A stretch of 14,738 nucleotides of DNA, taken from JBEGQX01 sp041180805. GTDB taxonomy: Bacteria > Planctomycetota > Planctomycetia > Gemmatales > Gemmataceae. Position numbers and translations under genes: made by a program. This document shows positions 6,632 to 13,715 of the stretch, one piece after another. The DNA lies in NCBI GenBank assembly GCA_041180805.1, contig JBEGQX010000130.1, positions 1-14,738 on the forward strand, written 5' to 3'. Each line of letters starts with the position of its first letter. Positions within the stretch are counted from its first letter, which is position 1. The notes under the pieces are model-generated. The model was not told where the DNA came from, did not search any database, and was given only the letters and a program-made list of their open reading frames with translations.

Positions 6632-8791
6632 ATGTTCAAAAAATCCATAGCCACATTATTCTGCCTTTCCATCGGGCTGCTTTTGGCGGGCCCTCTTTCA
6701 AACGTAACCCTGAAAGCCCAGCAGGACTCAAAGCTACCCGGAGGATTTCTTCCGCTGCTTCCTGAGAACACATCATTTTTCAGCATCAATTACAACCTGA
6801 AGGAAGCCTGTGACACCCTGATCAACAGCAAAGCCTGGGCCAAGCTGAAGGATCTAAATGTCACCAAGATGATCAAGGCAAAGATGGATGAGGCCCTGGA
6901 AGGCGCCAAGACGAGCGATGAAAATTTTGAAAAGAAACAAGCCGTTGCCATGAAGGTACTTAATGCCCTGGCCAAGCTTGCTTCGCATGAACTGGTGCTG
7001 GCTGGTGGCCAGAATACCGCGGATTCCATCAGTACCCTGATGAACGCCGCCAATGCCGGCAGAATGGCCCCTCTTACCGACCTTCTTCAGGGTAAATTCA
7101 ACACCGATCCCAAGGAAAAAAGTCAGGCCCAAATTCGGGCGATGATCGAGGCTCTGGGCGAAGATGCCGACAAGCTTCAGGTTCCGGAAATCCTGGTGGC
7201 CTTTGGCTTGAAAGGTTCCAAGGTTGGCGAGGAAGTAATGGCCTTCCTTGAGAAAAACATGGACAAGGTAGGCAAAGGCCCTCTCAAGGCATCTGCAAAG
7301 AAAGAAAAAATTCAGGGATCCGACTTCATCACCCTTACCATCAAAGGTTCCAATCTACCACTGGACAACCTGGATATTCCCGATTTGGACGAGGAGCTGG
7401 AAAAGAAACTGAAGGCACAACTGAAGAAACTAACCCTGGTTGCTGCAATTGGCATCCACAAGGATTACCTGATCTTCTCCACAGGGCCAAACACCAAGTT
7501 CCTGGCCAGCCTGGGCAAGGGCAAATCGGTAACCACACTCAAGGAATTACAGGTTCTTGGCAAGCACGCTGGCAAGAAAATCACCGATATTAGTTATGTA
7601 AGCAAGAAATTCATTTCCTCGTTCCAGAGCAGCAATGCGGATCTGGAAGACATTTCGGAAGATCTTTTTGAACAGTTGAAGGCAGCGAACCTTCCCAAGG
7701 AACTTACCACAAGGCTTGAGAAGGACATGAAAAACCTTTTCAAGGATTTTGAAAAGTACATTCCCAAGCCGGGCGCGTTAGTGGGAATTGGTTTCAACAC
7801 CAAGGATGGTTGCGAATCCCTTCTTTACAGCTATGCCTCCAACACTTATCTGGATGCATCGAAACCCCTTGGCCTTCTTGAGAATCTTGGTGGAAGCCCG
7901 ATTCTTGCCGCTGTCATGCGTGGCAAGGTGGATGAATCCGCTGTCTCACTGGGTATCAAGTGGGCAAAGGTTGCCTACGGCTACTTCAAGGATTTTGGTT
8001 TACCCAACATTCCCGGGGATGACAAGGAAAAGGTCGAGGCCTTCCTGAAAAAGGCAGAGCCAATCTTTTCTTCGCTTGCCAAAACCACAGAGACGCTTCT
8101 AAACCCAGCCATGAAGGATGGCCAAATTGGGCTTGTGCTGGATGGCAAAATCACCAGCAAGCAGTGGAGCCCGATGATGCCAAAGTCCAAGAAGGAACTG
8201 CCCATGCTGGAACTTGGGCTCTTCCTTGGCCTGGCCGATTCAGAAAAATTCACCAAGGCCATCGGGGAATACCGCGAGGGAATCAACAAACTGCTGAAGG
8301 CCGGCGCGGATCTGGATCCTTCCGGCATGGTGGGTGGCTTCAAAATTCCTGCACCAGCCACCAAGGAAATCGCGGGTGCCAAGAGCTATTACTTCCCGAT
8401 ACCGGATCTGGGTGTGGTGGACAATCGCCTTCAACCCGGCGCCGTCGTGGGCAAGGATTTCTCTGCTGTAACACTTTCCTTTGAACATGCGGAACGACTT
8501 CTCAAGAAAAACCCTCTTGGTTCCGCTGCCGCAAAGCTCGCTGGAATCAACAAGAATGCCAGTGGTTTTCTGCTTTACGACAACACGGAATTGCTGAAGT
8601 TCTTGAGTGCGTGGATTGGCTTCGGACTCGACCAGATGCCCGCGGGACTGGATGAAGCCCTTGGCATTCGCAGCCAGGTCAAGACAGTTCTGGATGTGCT
8701 TGGAACCTGCAAGGGTATTGCCAGCATCACCTACGAGGAAGACGGAATCACCGTTTCCCGCACCGTGAACATCTGGAAAGATCTGGAATAA
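6632..8791 (+). CDS. Lysine-rich exported protein of unknown function with apparent internal duplication
   Basis: A 719-residue protein I do not recognise by name. It begins with a Sec-type signal peptide: M-F-K-K, then a hydrophobic core to about residue 20, with a likely cleavage after L-K-A at 29. C11 is not in a lipobox, so a lipoprotein is unlikely. The mature part is rich in Lys, Leu and Ala and has no membrane span and no enzyme motif I can identify. Two regions, about 184-327 and 523-658, show the same order of elements: an I/L-rich strand with G-L, an amphipathic helix, a K-E-I-x-G strand, a G-x-x-x-D strand followed by an A/F-x-x-L-L helix, then a hydrophobic strand and a helix. This resembles the two-lobed DUF3352-like exported proteins common in Planctomycetes, but the assignment is tentative. 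The codon order and composition match the neighbours. Its stop codon abuts the stop of the convergent hydrolase gene with no spacer. Confidence 0.85.
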   Translation: MFKKSIATLFCLSIGLLLAGPLSNVTLKAQQDSKLPGGFLPLLPENTSFFSINYNLKEACDTLINSKAWAKLKDLNVTKMIKAKMDEALEGAKTSDENFEKKQAVAMKVLNALAKLASHELVLAGGQNTADSISTLMNAANAGRMAPLTDLLQGKFNTDPKEKSQAQIRAMIEALGEDADKLQVPEILVAFGLKGSKVGEEVMAFLEKNMDKVGKGPLKASAKKEKIQGSDFITLTIKGSNLPLDNLDIPDLDEELEKKLKAQLKKLTLVAAIGIHKDYLIFSTGPNTKFLASLGKGKSVTTLKELQVLGKHAGKKITDISYVSKKFISSFQSSNADLEDISEDLFEQLKAANLPKELTTRLEKDMKNLFKDFEKYIPKPGALVGIGFNTKDGCESLLYSYASNTYLDASKPLGLLENLGGSPILAAVMRGKVDESAVSLGIKWAKVAYGYFKDFGLPNIPGDDKEKVEAFLKKAEPIFSSLAKTTETLLNPAMKDGQIGLVLDGKITSKQWSPMMPKSKKELPMLELGLFLGLADSEKFTKAIGEYREGINKLLKAGADLDPSGMVGGFKIPAPATKEIAGAKSYYFPIPDLGVVDNRLQPGAVVGKDFSAVTLSFEHAERLLKKNPLGSAAAKLAGINKNASGFLLYDNTELLKFLSAWIGFGLDQMPAGLDEALGIRSQVKTVLDVLGTCKGIASITYEEDGITVSRTVNIWKDLE

Positions 8792-9646
8792 TCAACCGTT
8801 GTAACGGGCATCGAGCCAGGCAAGCATATCCTGAATATACCTTCCTGGCTCTGGCTCAAATTCCAAAGTGTGGTGTGCCTCTGGGTATTCAACCACTTGC
8901 AAGGGGCCACTCACCGTGGCTTGAACGAACTTCCTTGTTTTTTCATTGTCGATAATACGGTCATGCCCGGCCAGTACAAGCAACACCGGCACCAAAACCT
9001 TCCTTGGAAAAATTCTCAGGTACAAATCCAGCCTAACGCTGTCCAGCAGGAACCTTGCCGTTGCCTGCCGTAAAGCCAGCGGATCTTCCCTCAGGAATTT
9101 CTGGGCCACCGGATTCGCAGTAAAAAGTTCGGGATCATTCAACGGAATATTAAATAGCTTGCGGGGATTGGTAACCCTGCTGAGGGCGATCTTGATCCTT
9201 TCCTTACGGGAAGGCTGAACCTTGGGACAAAACCCCGGCGCTATCAGCATGAATCCATCCACCAACCCGGGCCTTCGGGTCTCTAGTCCCAGCACAATCT
9301 TTCCACCCCACGAAATTCCCCCAAGGTAAAGTTTCATGGTCTGGGGAAGTTGGCTGCGCTGGTCTTGGATAAAACCCGCCAGATCATCCAGCAGGGTTCT
9401 GAAAGATGGGCTATCTCCACGGGCGGATTCATTCAAACCGGAACCCCGACGATCCAGAAATAGAACTCGATAACCCGCTTTCGCAAGGGCCTTGCATGAG
9501 GATTCGTACCAACCCCCATGACTCTGAATCCCATGCACAAAAACCACAGTGGCTTTGGTTTCACCATTGGCGTGAAATAATCGGTACTTCAGGGGATAGC
9601 CATCCGCGGCGGCATGGGAAAGAATTTCCGTCACAACCTCAGCCAA
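8792..9646 (-). CDS. Alpha/beta hydrolase (serine esterase/monoacylglycerol lipase-like)
   Basis: A 284-residue alpha/beta-hydrolase of the Hydrolase_4 (monoacylglycerol lipase-like) type. The oxyanion-side motif V-F-V-H-G is at 35-39, the nucleophile elbow G-I-S-W-G at 110-114 gives S112, the acid is D229 in A-G-H-D, and the catalytic His is H258 or H259 in E-A-H-H-T. There is no signal peptide, so it should be cytoplasmic. The actual ester or amide substrate is unknown. It starts at a TTG (9646), preceded on the minus strand by GAGGTG with a 4-nt gap, and overlaps the last codons of the enolase-superfamily gene upstream by 8 nt, a classic sign of translational coupling. The two therefore probably form an operon, and the hydrolase may release or consume the substrate of its partner. 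No membrane or lid domain beyond the usual helical cap (about 140-205) is seen. Confidence 0.92.
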   Translation of the reverse strand: MAEVVTEILSHAAADGYPLKYRLFHANGETKATVVFVHGIQSHGGWYESSCKALAKAGYRVLFLDRRGSGLNESARGDSPSFRTLLDDLAGFIQDQRSQLPQTMKLYLGGISWGGKIVLGLETRRPGLVDGFMLIAPGFCPKVQPSRKERIKIALSRVTNPRKLFNIPLNDPELFTANPVAQKFLREDPLALRQATARFLLDSVRLDLYLRIFPRKVLVPVLLVLAGHDRIIDNEKTRKFVQATVSGPLQVVEYPEAHHTLEFEPEPGRYIQDMLAWLDARYNG

Positions 9647-10808
9647 GAATCACCTCACGGCGCGTGGTCACCCTTTTCAGGGCATTCATATCCCATTCAA
9701 CACCAAGCCCATAACCCGACAGCGCCGGGGCATGCCCAGCCCAGCCAAAAGTGATGTCTTTTTTGGAAAGCGATTCTCGTACCAGATGTCGATCGTACGA
9801 TCCTTCATGGTAACGGATGTCCGCGACACTACAGGCAAAATGCCGGCCGGCAGCACTTAGGATTGCGGTCTCCCCCACCTGGCAACCAAGCTGATAATTC
9901 AAACCATGTTTGCGGGCAAATTGGGCCAGCCGCAGCGAAGGAATAAACCCGCCGCATTTGGAAAGTCGCAGATTGAAAAGATCACAGGCCCCCGCTTGCA
10001 CCGCCCTTTCAGCATCCACCATGGAACAAAGCGATTCATCAAGCATGATGGGGACCGAAGTTTTCTGCCGCACTTTCCCTAGCGATAACGCCTGTTCATG
10101 TGGAACCGGTTGCTCCACCGAGGAAACAGCGAACTGCTTCAGTTGCAAAATACGATCTGCAGCCTCATCCAGCGACCAGGCCTCGTTGGCATCCACACGA
10201 AGATCTATGCCACCCCCAAGAAACCTTCGGGCCAGGCGTACCCTTTTTTCATCATCCTGTCCGGGTATTCCAACTTTCATTTTCACCTGGCGAAACCAAC
10301 CCAGCCTGTAAATGATACTCGCCAGACGCAACTTCCAACCCCGGGCGCTGGTGATGATTCCACTGTATTGAACACTTTTCCTCGGATAATAAAGGTCACC
10401 TGCCAAAGTCTTGGTCACCGAGGAAAGTGGCTCATGAAACAACTTTCCATAGGCATCCAGAACCGCAAGTTCCAAGGCACAACGGGCGGCATTGGTGCTG
10501 CACTGCCGATCATCAGATGCAGGCGCGGGAACTTTTAAACGCTCTGCTAGATTACAGGCGGCAAAAAAGGTGTCGCAATCTTGAAGCTGTGAGGGAATAT
10601 CCGATTGGACCAAAGCCCCCATGCTGGATTCAATGGTTTCTCCAGTGACATAATCCCTTGGCAGGCCCTCGCCAAGACCAATGGTTCCATCCTCGAGAAC
10701 ACACTGAATGACCACCGAATCGGTGTCTGTGCGGGTATGGGAGGCATGCTTCACCGGTCTTCGAAATGGGATTCGAACCTGGTTTGCGATAATGCTTGTG
10801 ATTTTCAC
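9639..10808 (-). CDS. Enolase-superfamily enzyme, muconate lactonizing enzyme/dipeptide epimerase-like
   Basis: A 389-residue protein with the two domains of the mandelate racemase/muconate lactonizing enzyme group: an N-terminal capping domain (1-130) and a TIM barrel. The MLE-subgroup catalytic set is complete: V-K-M-K at 175-178 (second Lys K178), metal ligands D206 (in D-A-N-E-A-W), E232 (E-Q-P) and D257 (L-D-E-S), and the opposing base K284 (R-L-S-K-C-G-G). Such enzymes abstract a proton next to a carboxylate (cycloisomerase, o-succinylbenzoate synthase, N-acylamino acid racemase or L-Ala-D/L-Glu epimerase). The C-terminal D-x-D motif used by known dipeptide epimerases is not obvious; the region reads Y-H-E-G-S-Y-D-R-H-L instead, so the substrate is unassigned. 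The start is GTG 10808, with only a weak ribosome-binding sequence. The hydrolase gene overlaps its 3' end by 8 nt. Confidence 0.92.
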   Translation of the reverse strand: MKITSIIANQVRIPFRRPVKHASHTRTDTDSVVIQCVLEDGTIGLGEGLPRDYVTGETIESSMGALVQSDIPSQLQDCDTFFAACNLAERLKVPAPASDDRQCSTNAARCALELAVLDAYGKLFHEPLSSVTKTLAGDLYYPRKSVQYSGIITSARGWKLRLASIIYRLGWFRQVKMKVGIPGQDDEKRVRLARRFLGGGIDLRVDANEAWSLDEAADRILQLKQFAVSSVEQPVPHEQALSLGKVRQKTSVPIMLDESLCSMVDAERAVQAGACDLFNLRLSKCGGFIPSLRLAQFARKHGLNYQLGCQVGETAILSAAGRHFACSVADIRYHEGSYDRHLVRESLSKKDITFGWAGHAPALSGYGLGVEWDMNALKRVTTRREVILG

Positions 10809-10892
10809 AGTACGGCGCCCCGCAAGAATGGTTTTATAAAGTCATCTTATCCTGACGCAGGGCAGTTGGCGAGAAACCAAGGGTTAGCGGGG
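10809..10892 (-). other. Spacer between the BBP7 and enolase-superfamily genes
   Basis: This 84-nt stretch separates two minus-strand genes. No terminator hairpin with a U-run is visible after the BBP7 stop. On the minus strand it contains TATAAA (complement of 10833-10838), a possible -10 element for the downstream gene, but no matching -35 box, so it is unclear whether the genes are cotranscribed. Confidence 0.25.
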
Positions 10893-12452
10893 TTAAAAAT
10901 CCAACTGGGCTCCAATATTAAGACCATTGATAATCAGGTTGGAATTGTTGTACTGAAAAGCCGGAATCTGAAGGGACTGAGACATATTCATCTGCTGGGC
11001 ATTTGCCGTGTAGTTCAATTGATTGGTGTAAGGAATAATCTGGGTCTGTTGTGGTGCCCGCAATACGTTGGCCATCAAAAGAAAATCATAACCGACCGTT
11101 AACTTAAATCGATCTGTAACATCATAACCAAGCTTGACATTAATTTCTGGCAATAAGCCAAACTGGTTCCTGTCATATTTGGTGTTATCGTAAGGCGAAA
11201 ACAATAAACCACCCTGACTATTGGTTGTGGTTGTATTTGTGGTTGTGACAAATTGATTGTTTTGATCAACAGTAACCAATTCTGTAGTAGTGGTTCTTGT
11301 TGTGTTGGATTGGATTCTAGCCACTTGGTGAACAACACCAATTCCCAACTTTGTGGTGCCAAAAACAGACCACCGGTTGTATTTGAATTCGCTATTAAAG
11401 CCAATCTGCGGCCCTATAAAATGGTTATACACCTTAATATTGTCAGAACTCGCCGACTGAATGTAAATCGGGTTTGGATAATTGAGCAGAGTTGGTGCAG
11501 ATGTAGTTACATTATTTGCAGTAAATGTTTGAACATCAGTTACACCAGCCGGCCTAAAAATAGTGTACTGACTGTCAACACCCAAATTTTCAGTGAACTG
11601 TAAATATCTAAAACCCAGTAAACCACTAAACTTCATGTCACCCATGTATAAATCTCTTCCACGCGCATTAATTTCTCCACCCACTAAAAAATTATTCACA
11701 TTTGCGAAAACCGTGGAATTGACCTGTCTGGCCAAAACTACTGAGTAATCTTGTGTTGAAAGAGTTGGGGAATCACCTACAACCACTGGTGGCAATATGA
11801 AGTTTAGCGTGTTATTAAATCCTGTTTGAAGTAGTAAAGGAAACTCACTTATTCCCGTGTTACTTCCAAGCTGATAAGAAGTTTTAGGAACCAAGATAAA
11901 ATTACCCGTTACCGCTAACCCTGTATCTTCTTCCAGCACAATTCCAGTAGACAATCTTGTTCCAGACTGAATTCCATAGTCAATCACCCCACTTTGTGAC
12001 ATCTGTGCCTGTGATTGCAAAATCAGGCTCGAAAGATTGGAAACGCTTACTACTGAGCTTACTTGACCATTCTGATTCAGAGTGATGTTCGTTGGACTGA
12101 TTTGCAGCAATCCTTCCGGAACATTAAAAAGAACAGGATTTAGAGTGGTATTATTCAAATTCCAGCCGATGTATTCTCCCGAAAAGAAAAATCTTGAATA
12201 TGGCGTGGAAACTTCATCTCGCGGGATTGCACCCAGGGGAACCTTGTCCGGGTCCAGATAAGGAGCTTCCAAATCCAATGCTTTTTTCTCCGTTGGCTTT
12301 TCCTCAACCTTTGGCAGAGGTGAACCAATCTGGCCGTACGGGCTTAGAAGAGGACCATTGCCTGCTTTTCCACCATCCACCGGAGATTGCGATTGTGCAA
12401 GGGTGACTGTGGTCAGCAGCGCAACTATCGCCAATATTTTCCAAGGCTTCAT
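10893..12452 (-). CDS. BBP7 family outer-membrane beta-barrel protein
   Basis: A 519-residue exported protein with a Sec signal peptide (M-K-P-W-K then a hydrophobic core, cleavage near L-A-Q at 18-20), a low-complexity Pro/Lys/Glu linker (about 23-80), and a beta-barrel with alternating hydrophobic residues ending in Q-L-D-F, the terminal aromatic typical of outer-membrane proteins. Blocks characteristic of the planctomycete BBP7 family are S-G-E-Y-I-G-W (91-97), G-F-R-Y-L-Q-F-T-E-N-L (280-290), and a final F-G-L-L-P-E-I followed by G-Y-D-F-L-L-M-A-N-V-L-R-A-P (454-467). Its role (pore or surface structural protein) is not established. Two Thr runs (T-T-R-T-T-T-T near 384 and T-T-T-N-T-T-T-T near 403) probably lie in an exposed loop. 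The gene is clearly AT-richer than its neighbours. ATG 12452 has AGGAAGAG upstream. Its 5' leader holds an inverted repeat. Confidence 0.9.
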   Translation of the reverse strand: MKPWKILAIVALLTTVTLAQSQSPVDGGKAGNGPLLSPYGQIGSPLPKVEEKPTEKKALDLEAPYLDPDKVPLGAIPRDEVSTPYSRFFFSGEYIGWNLNNTTLNPVLFNVPEGLLQISPTNITLNQNGQVSSVVSVSNLSSLILQSQAQMSQSGVIDYGIQSGTRLSTGIVLEEDTGLAVTGNFILVPKTSYQLGSNTGISEFPLLLQTGFNNTLNFILPPVVVGDSPTLSTQDYSVVLARQVNSTVFANVNNFLVGGEINARGRDLYMGDMKFSGLLGFRYLQFTENLGVDSQYTIFRPAGVTDVQTFTANNVTTSAPTLLNYPNPIYIQSASSDNIKVYNHFIGPQIGFNSEFKYNRWSVFGTTKLGIGVVHQVARIQSNTTRTTTTELVTVDQNNQFVTTTNTTTTNSQGGLLFSPYDNTKYDRNQFGLLPEINVKLGYDVTDRFKLTVGYDFLLMANVLRAPQQTQIIPYTNQLNYTANAQQMNMSQSLQIPAFQYNNSNLIINGLNIGAQLDF

Positions 12453-12484
12453 CTCGCGCTCTCTTCCTGCCAGAACCTTTCCTG

Positions 12485-12512
12485 TTTTGCCCCTCTGTTA
12501 AAAAGGGCAAAA
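12485..12512. repeat. Perfect inverted repeat in the BBP7 leader
   Basis: TTTTGCCC at 12485-12492 is exactly complementary to GGGCAAAA at 12505-12512, with a 12-nt centre (12493-12504). It lies 33-60 nt upstream of the BBP7 start codon. It could form an RNA hairpin in the leader (messenger stabilisation or attenuation) or be a binding site for a dimeric regulator. Only the repeat itself is certain. Confidence 0.6.
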
Positions 12513-12648
12513 TATTCCAGATTTATCTTTTATCCTGTTTTCTCTATCGGCAGGTTGCCTTCAAAGGTTCAAAATAAATCGGGAATTCCGCCTTTTATGG
12601 TTATTCCGTTGTCAATATGGGCACTGTGGGGCGCAGGGGAAGATAAAA

Positions 12649-12654
12649 TATAAT
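12649..12654 (+). promoter_or_regulatory. Candidate -10 box for the deaminase gene
   Basis: TATAAT, identical to the sigma-70 -10 consensus, lies 41 nt before the ATG of the deaminase gene in an A/T-rich patch. No -35 box lies at 16-18 nt; the best TTGTCA (12609-12614) is too far away at 34 nt. The region sits in the 243-nt divergent spacer between the BBP7 and deaminase genes, which must hold promoters for both. I see no promoter for the BBP7 side that is better than chance. Confidence 0.35.
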
Positions 12655-12695
12655 GAATAAAACCTGCTTTTCCCTTTCCTGACGAGGTACTTACC

Positions 12696-13715
12696 ATGGC
12701 GGATTTCCTTGCCGGACTACCCAAGGCTGAATTGCACCTTCACATCGAAGGAACCCTGGAGCCGCAATTTCTTTTGGAAAGGGCGCGTAAACACCAGATC
12801 CAACTGAAATATCTTTCCCTGGAGGAAGTCCAAAAAGCCTATCAGTTTTCAAACCTTCAATCGTTTCTAGATATCTACTATCTGGGGATGGAAGTCCTGC
12901 GAGATGCCTCGGATTTCCACGACCTGGCCTGGGCTTATTTCCAAAAGGCAGCATTGCAGGGAGTCGCGCATGCGGAAATATTCCTGGATCCCCAGGCTCA
13001 CATAAGCAGGGGCATTTCCATAGCCACTGTCATGGAAGGATTGTTAGGGGCGGTTGCCAGGGCAAGAAAAGAACTTCATCTTTCCATTATGCTGATTCCC
13101 TGCTTTTTAAGGCACCTGGATGAGGATTCCGCACTGGATGCGCTTCATCAATGTCTGCCTTATCGTGAAAACATTGTGGCTTTTGGTTTGGATTCCAGCG
13201 AGTTGGGTAACCCACCCCGGAAATTTCAGAAGGCCTTTGCCAAAGTGCGGGAACTGGGCTTTCGCGTTACCACGCATGCTGGCGAAGAAGGCCCGCCTTC
13301 CTACATTTGCGACAGCCTCGATCTGCTGGGGGCGGAAAGAATCGACCACGGCGTCCGATGCCTGGAAGACCACCAACTGGTGGAACGCCTGATACGGCAG
13401 CAAATTCCCCTCACGGTATGCCCGCTTTCCAATAAGGCACTAAAGGTTTTTCCCGATCTTTCCAAACACCCGATTCGCAAGATGCTGAACCTTGGCTTGC
13501 TTGCAAGCATTCATTCGGATGATCCTGCTTATTTCGGAGGGTATATAGGGGAAAATTATTCGCAATGCGAAGGTCTGGTTCAACTTACCCGCGAAGAACT
13601 CGCCCTAAGCGCGAGGAATTCGATCCGGGGATCATTTCTGGGCAAGGAGGAAAAGTCGCGCCTGCTGGAAAAATTACGCAGATATTGCGAAAGCCAGCAA
13701 GTCCGACTGCCTTGA
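12696..13715 (+). CDS. Adenosine deaminase family protein, likely adenine deaminase
   Basis: A 339-residue cytoplasmic enzyme of the metal-dependent adenosine deaminase family, full length. Metal and catalytic residues are present: H14 and H16 (H-L-H-I-E-G-T), H194 and the proton-shuttling E197 in T-H-A-G-E-E, H218 in R-I-D-H-G, and D275-D276 in S-D-D-P. The blocks G-L-D-S-S-E-L-G-N-P-P (164-174), C-P-L-S-N-K-A-L (242-249) and S-D-D-P-A-Y-F-G-G-Y (274-283) are those of the Aah1-type and bacterial adenine deaminases, not of adenosine deaminases acting on the nucleoside. The most likely reaction is adenine to hypoxanthine plus ammonia in purine salvage; adenosine cannot be excluded. ATG 12696 is supported by GAGG at 12684-12687. 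Its stop codon abuts the stop of the convergent HEAT-repeat gene. Confidence 0.92.
   Translation: MADFLAGLPKAELHLHIEGTLEPQFLLERARKHQIQLKYLSLEEVQKAYQFSNLQSFLDIYYLGMEVLRDASDFHDLAWAYFQKAALQGVAHAEIFLDPQAHISRGISIATVMEGLLGAVARARKELHLSIMLIPCFLRHLDEDSALDALHQCLPYRENIVAFGLDSSELGNPPRKFQKAFAKVRELGFRVTTHAGEEGPPSYICDSLDLLGAERIDHGVRCLEDHQLVERLIRQQIPLTVCPLSNKALKVFPDLSKHPIRKMLNLGLLASIHSDDPAYFGGYIGENYSQCEGLVQLTREELALSARNSIRGSFLGKEEKSRLLEKLRRYCESQQVRLP

Noticed and set aside
6632..6665. Lipoprotein signal in the lysine-rich exported protein
   Set aside because: C11 is preceded by T-L-F and lies inside the hydrophobic core, so it does not match a lipobox.
9910..10538. Plus-strand open frames opposite the enolase-superfamily gene
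   Set aside because: The minus-strand frame contains the full catalytic set, so these are shadows.
12609..12654. TTGTCA (12609-12614) and TATAAT (12649-12654) as one sigma-70 promoter
   Set aside because: The spacer is 34 nt, twice the usual length, so the two hexamers cannot be used together.
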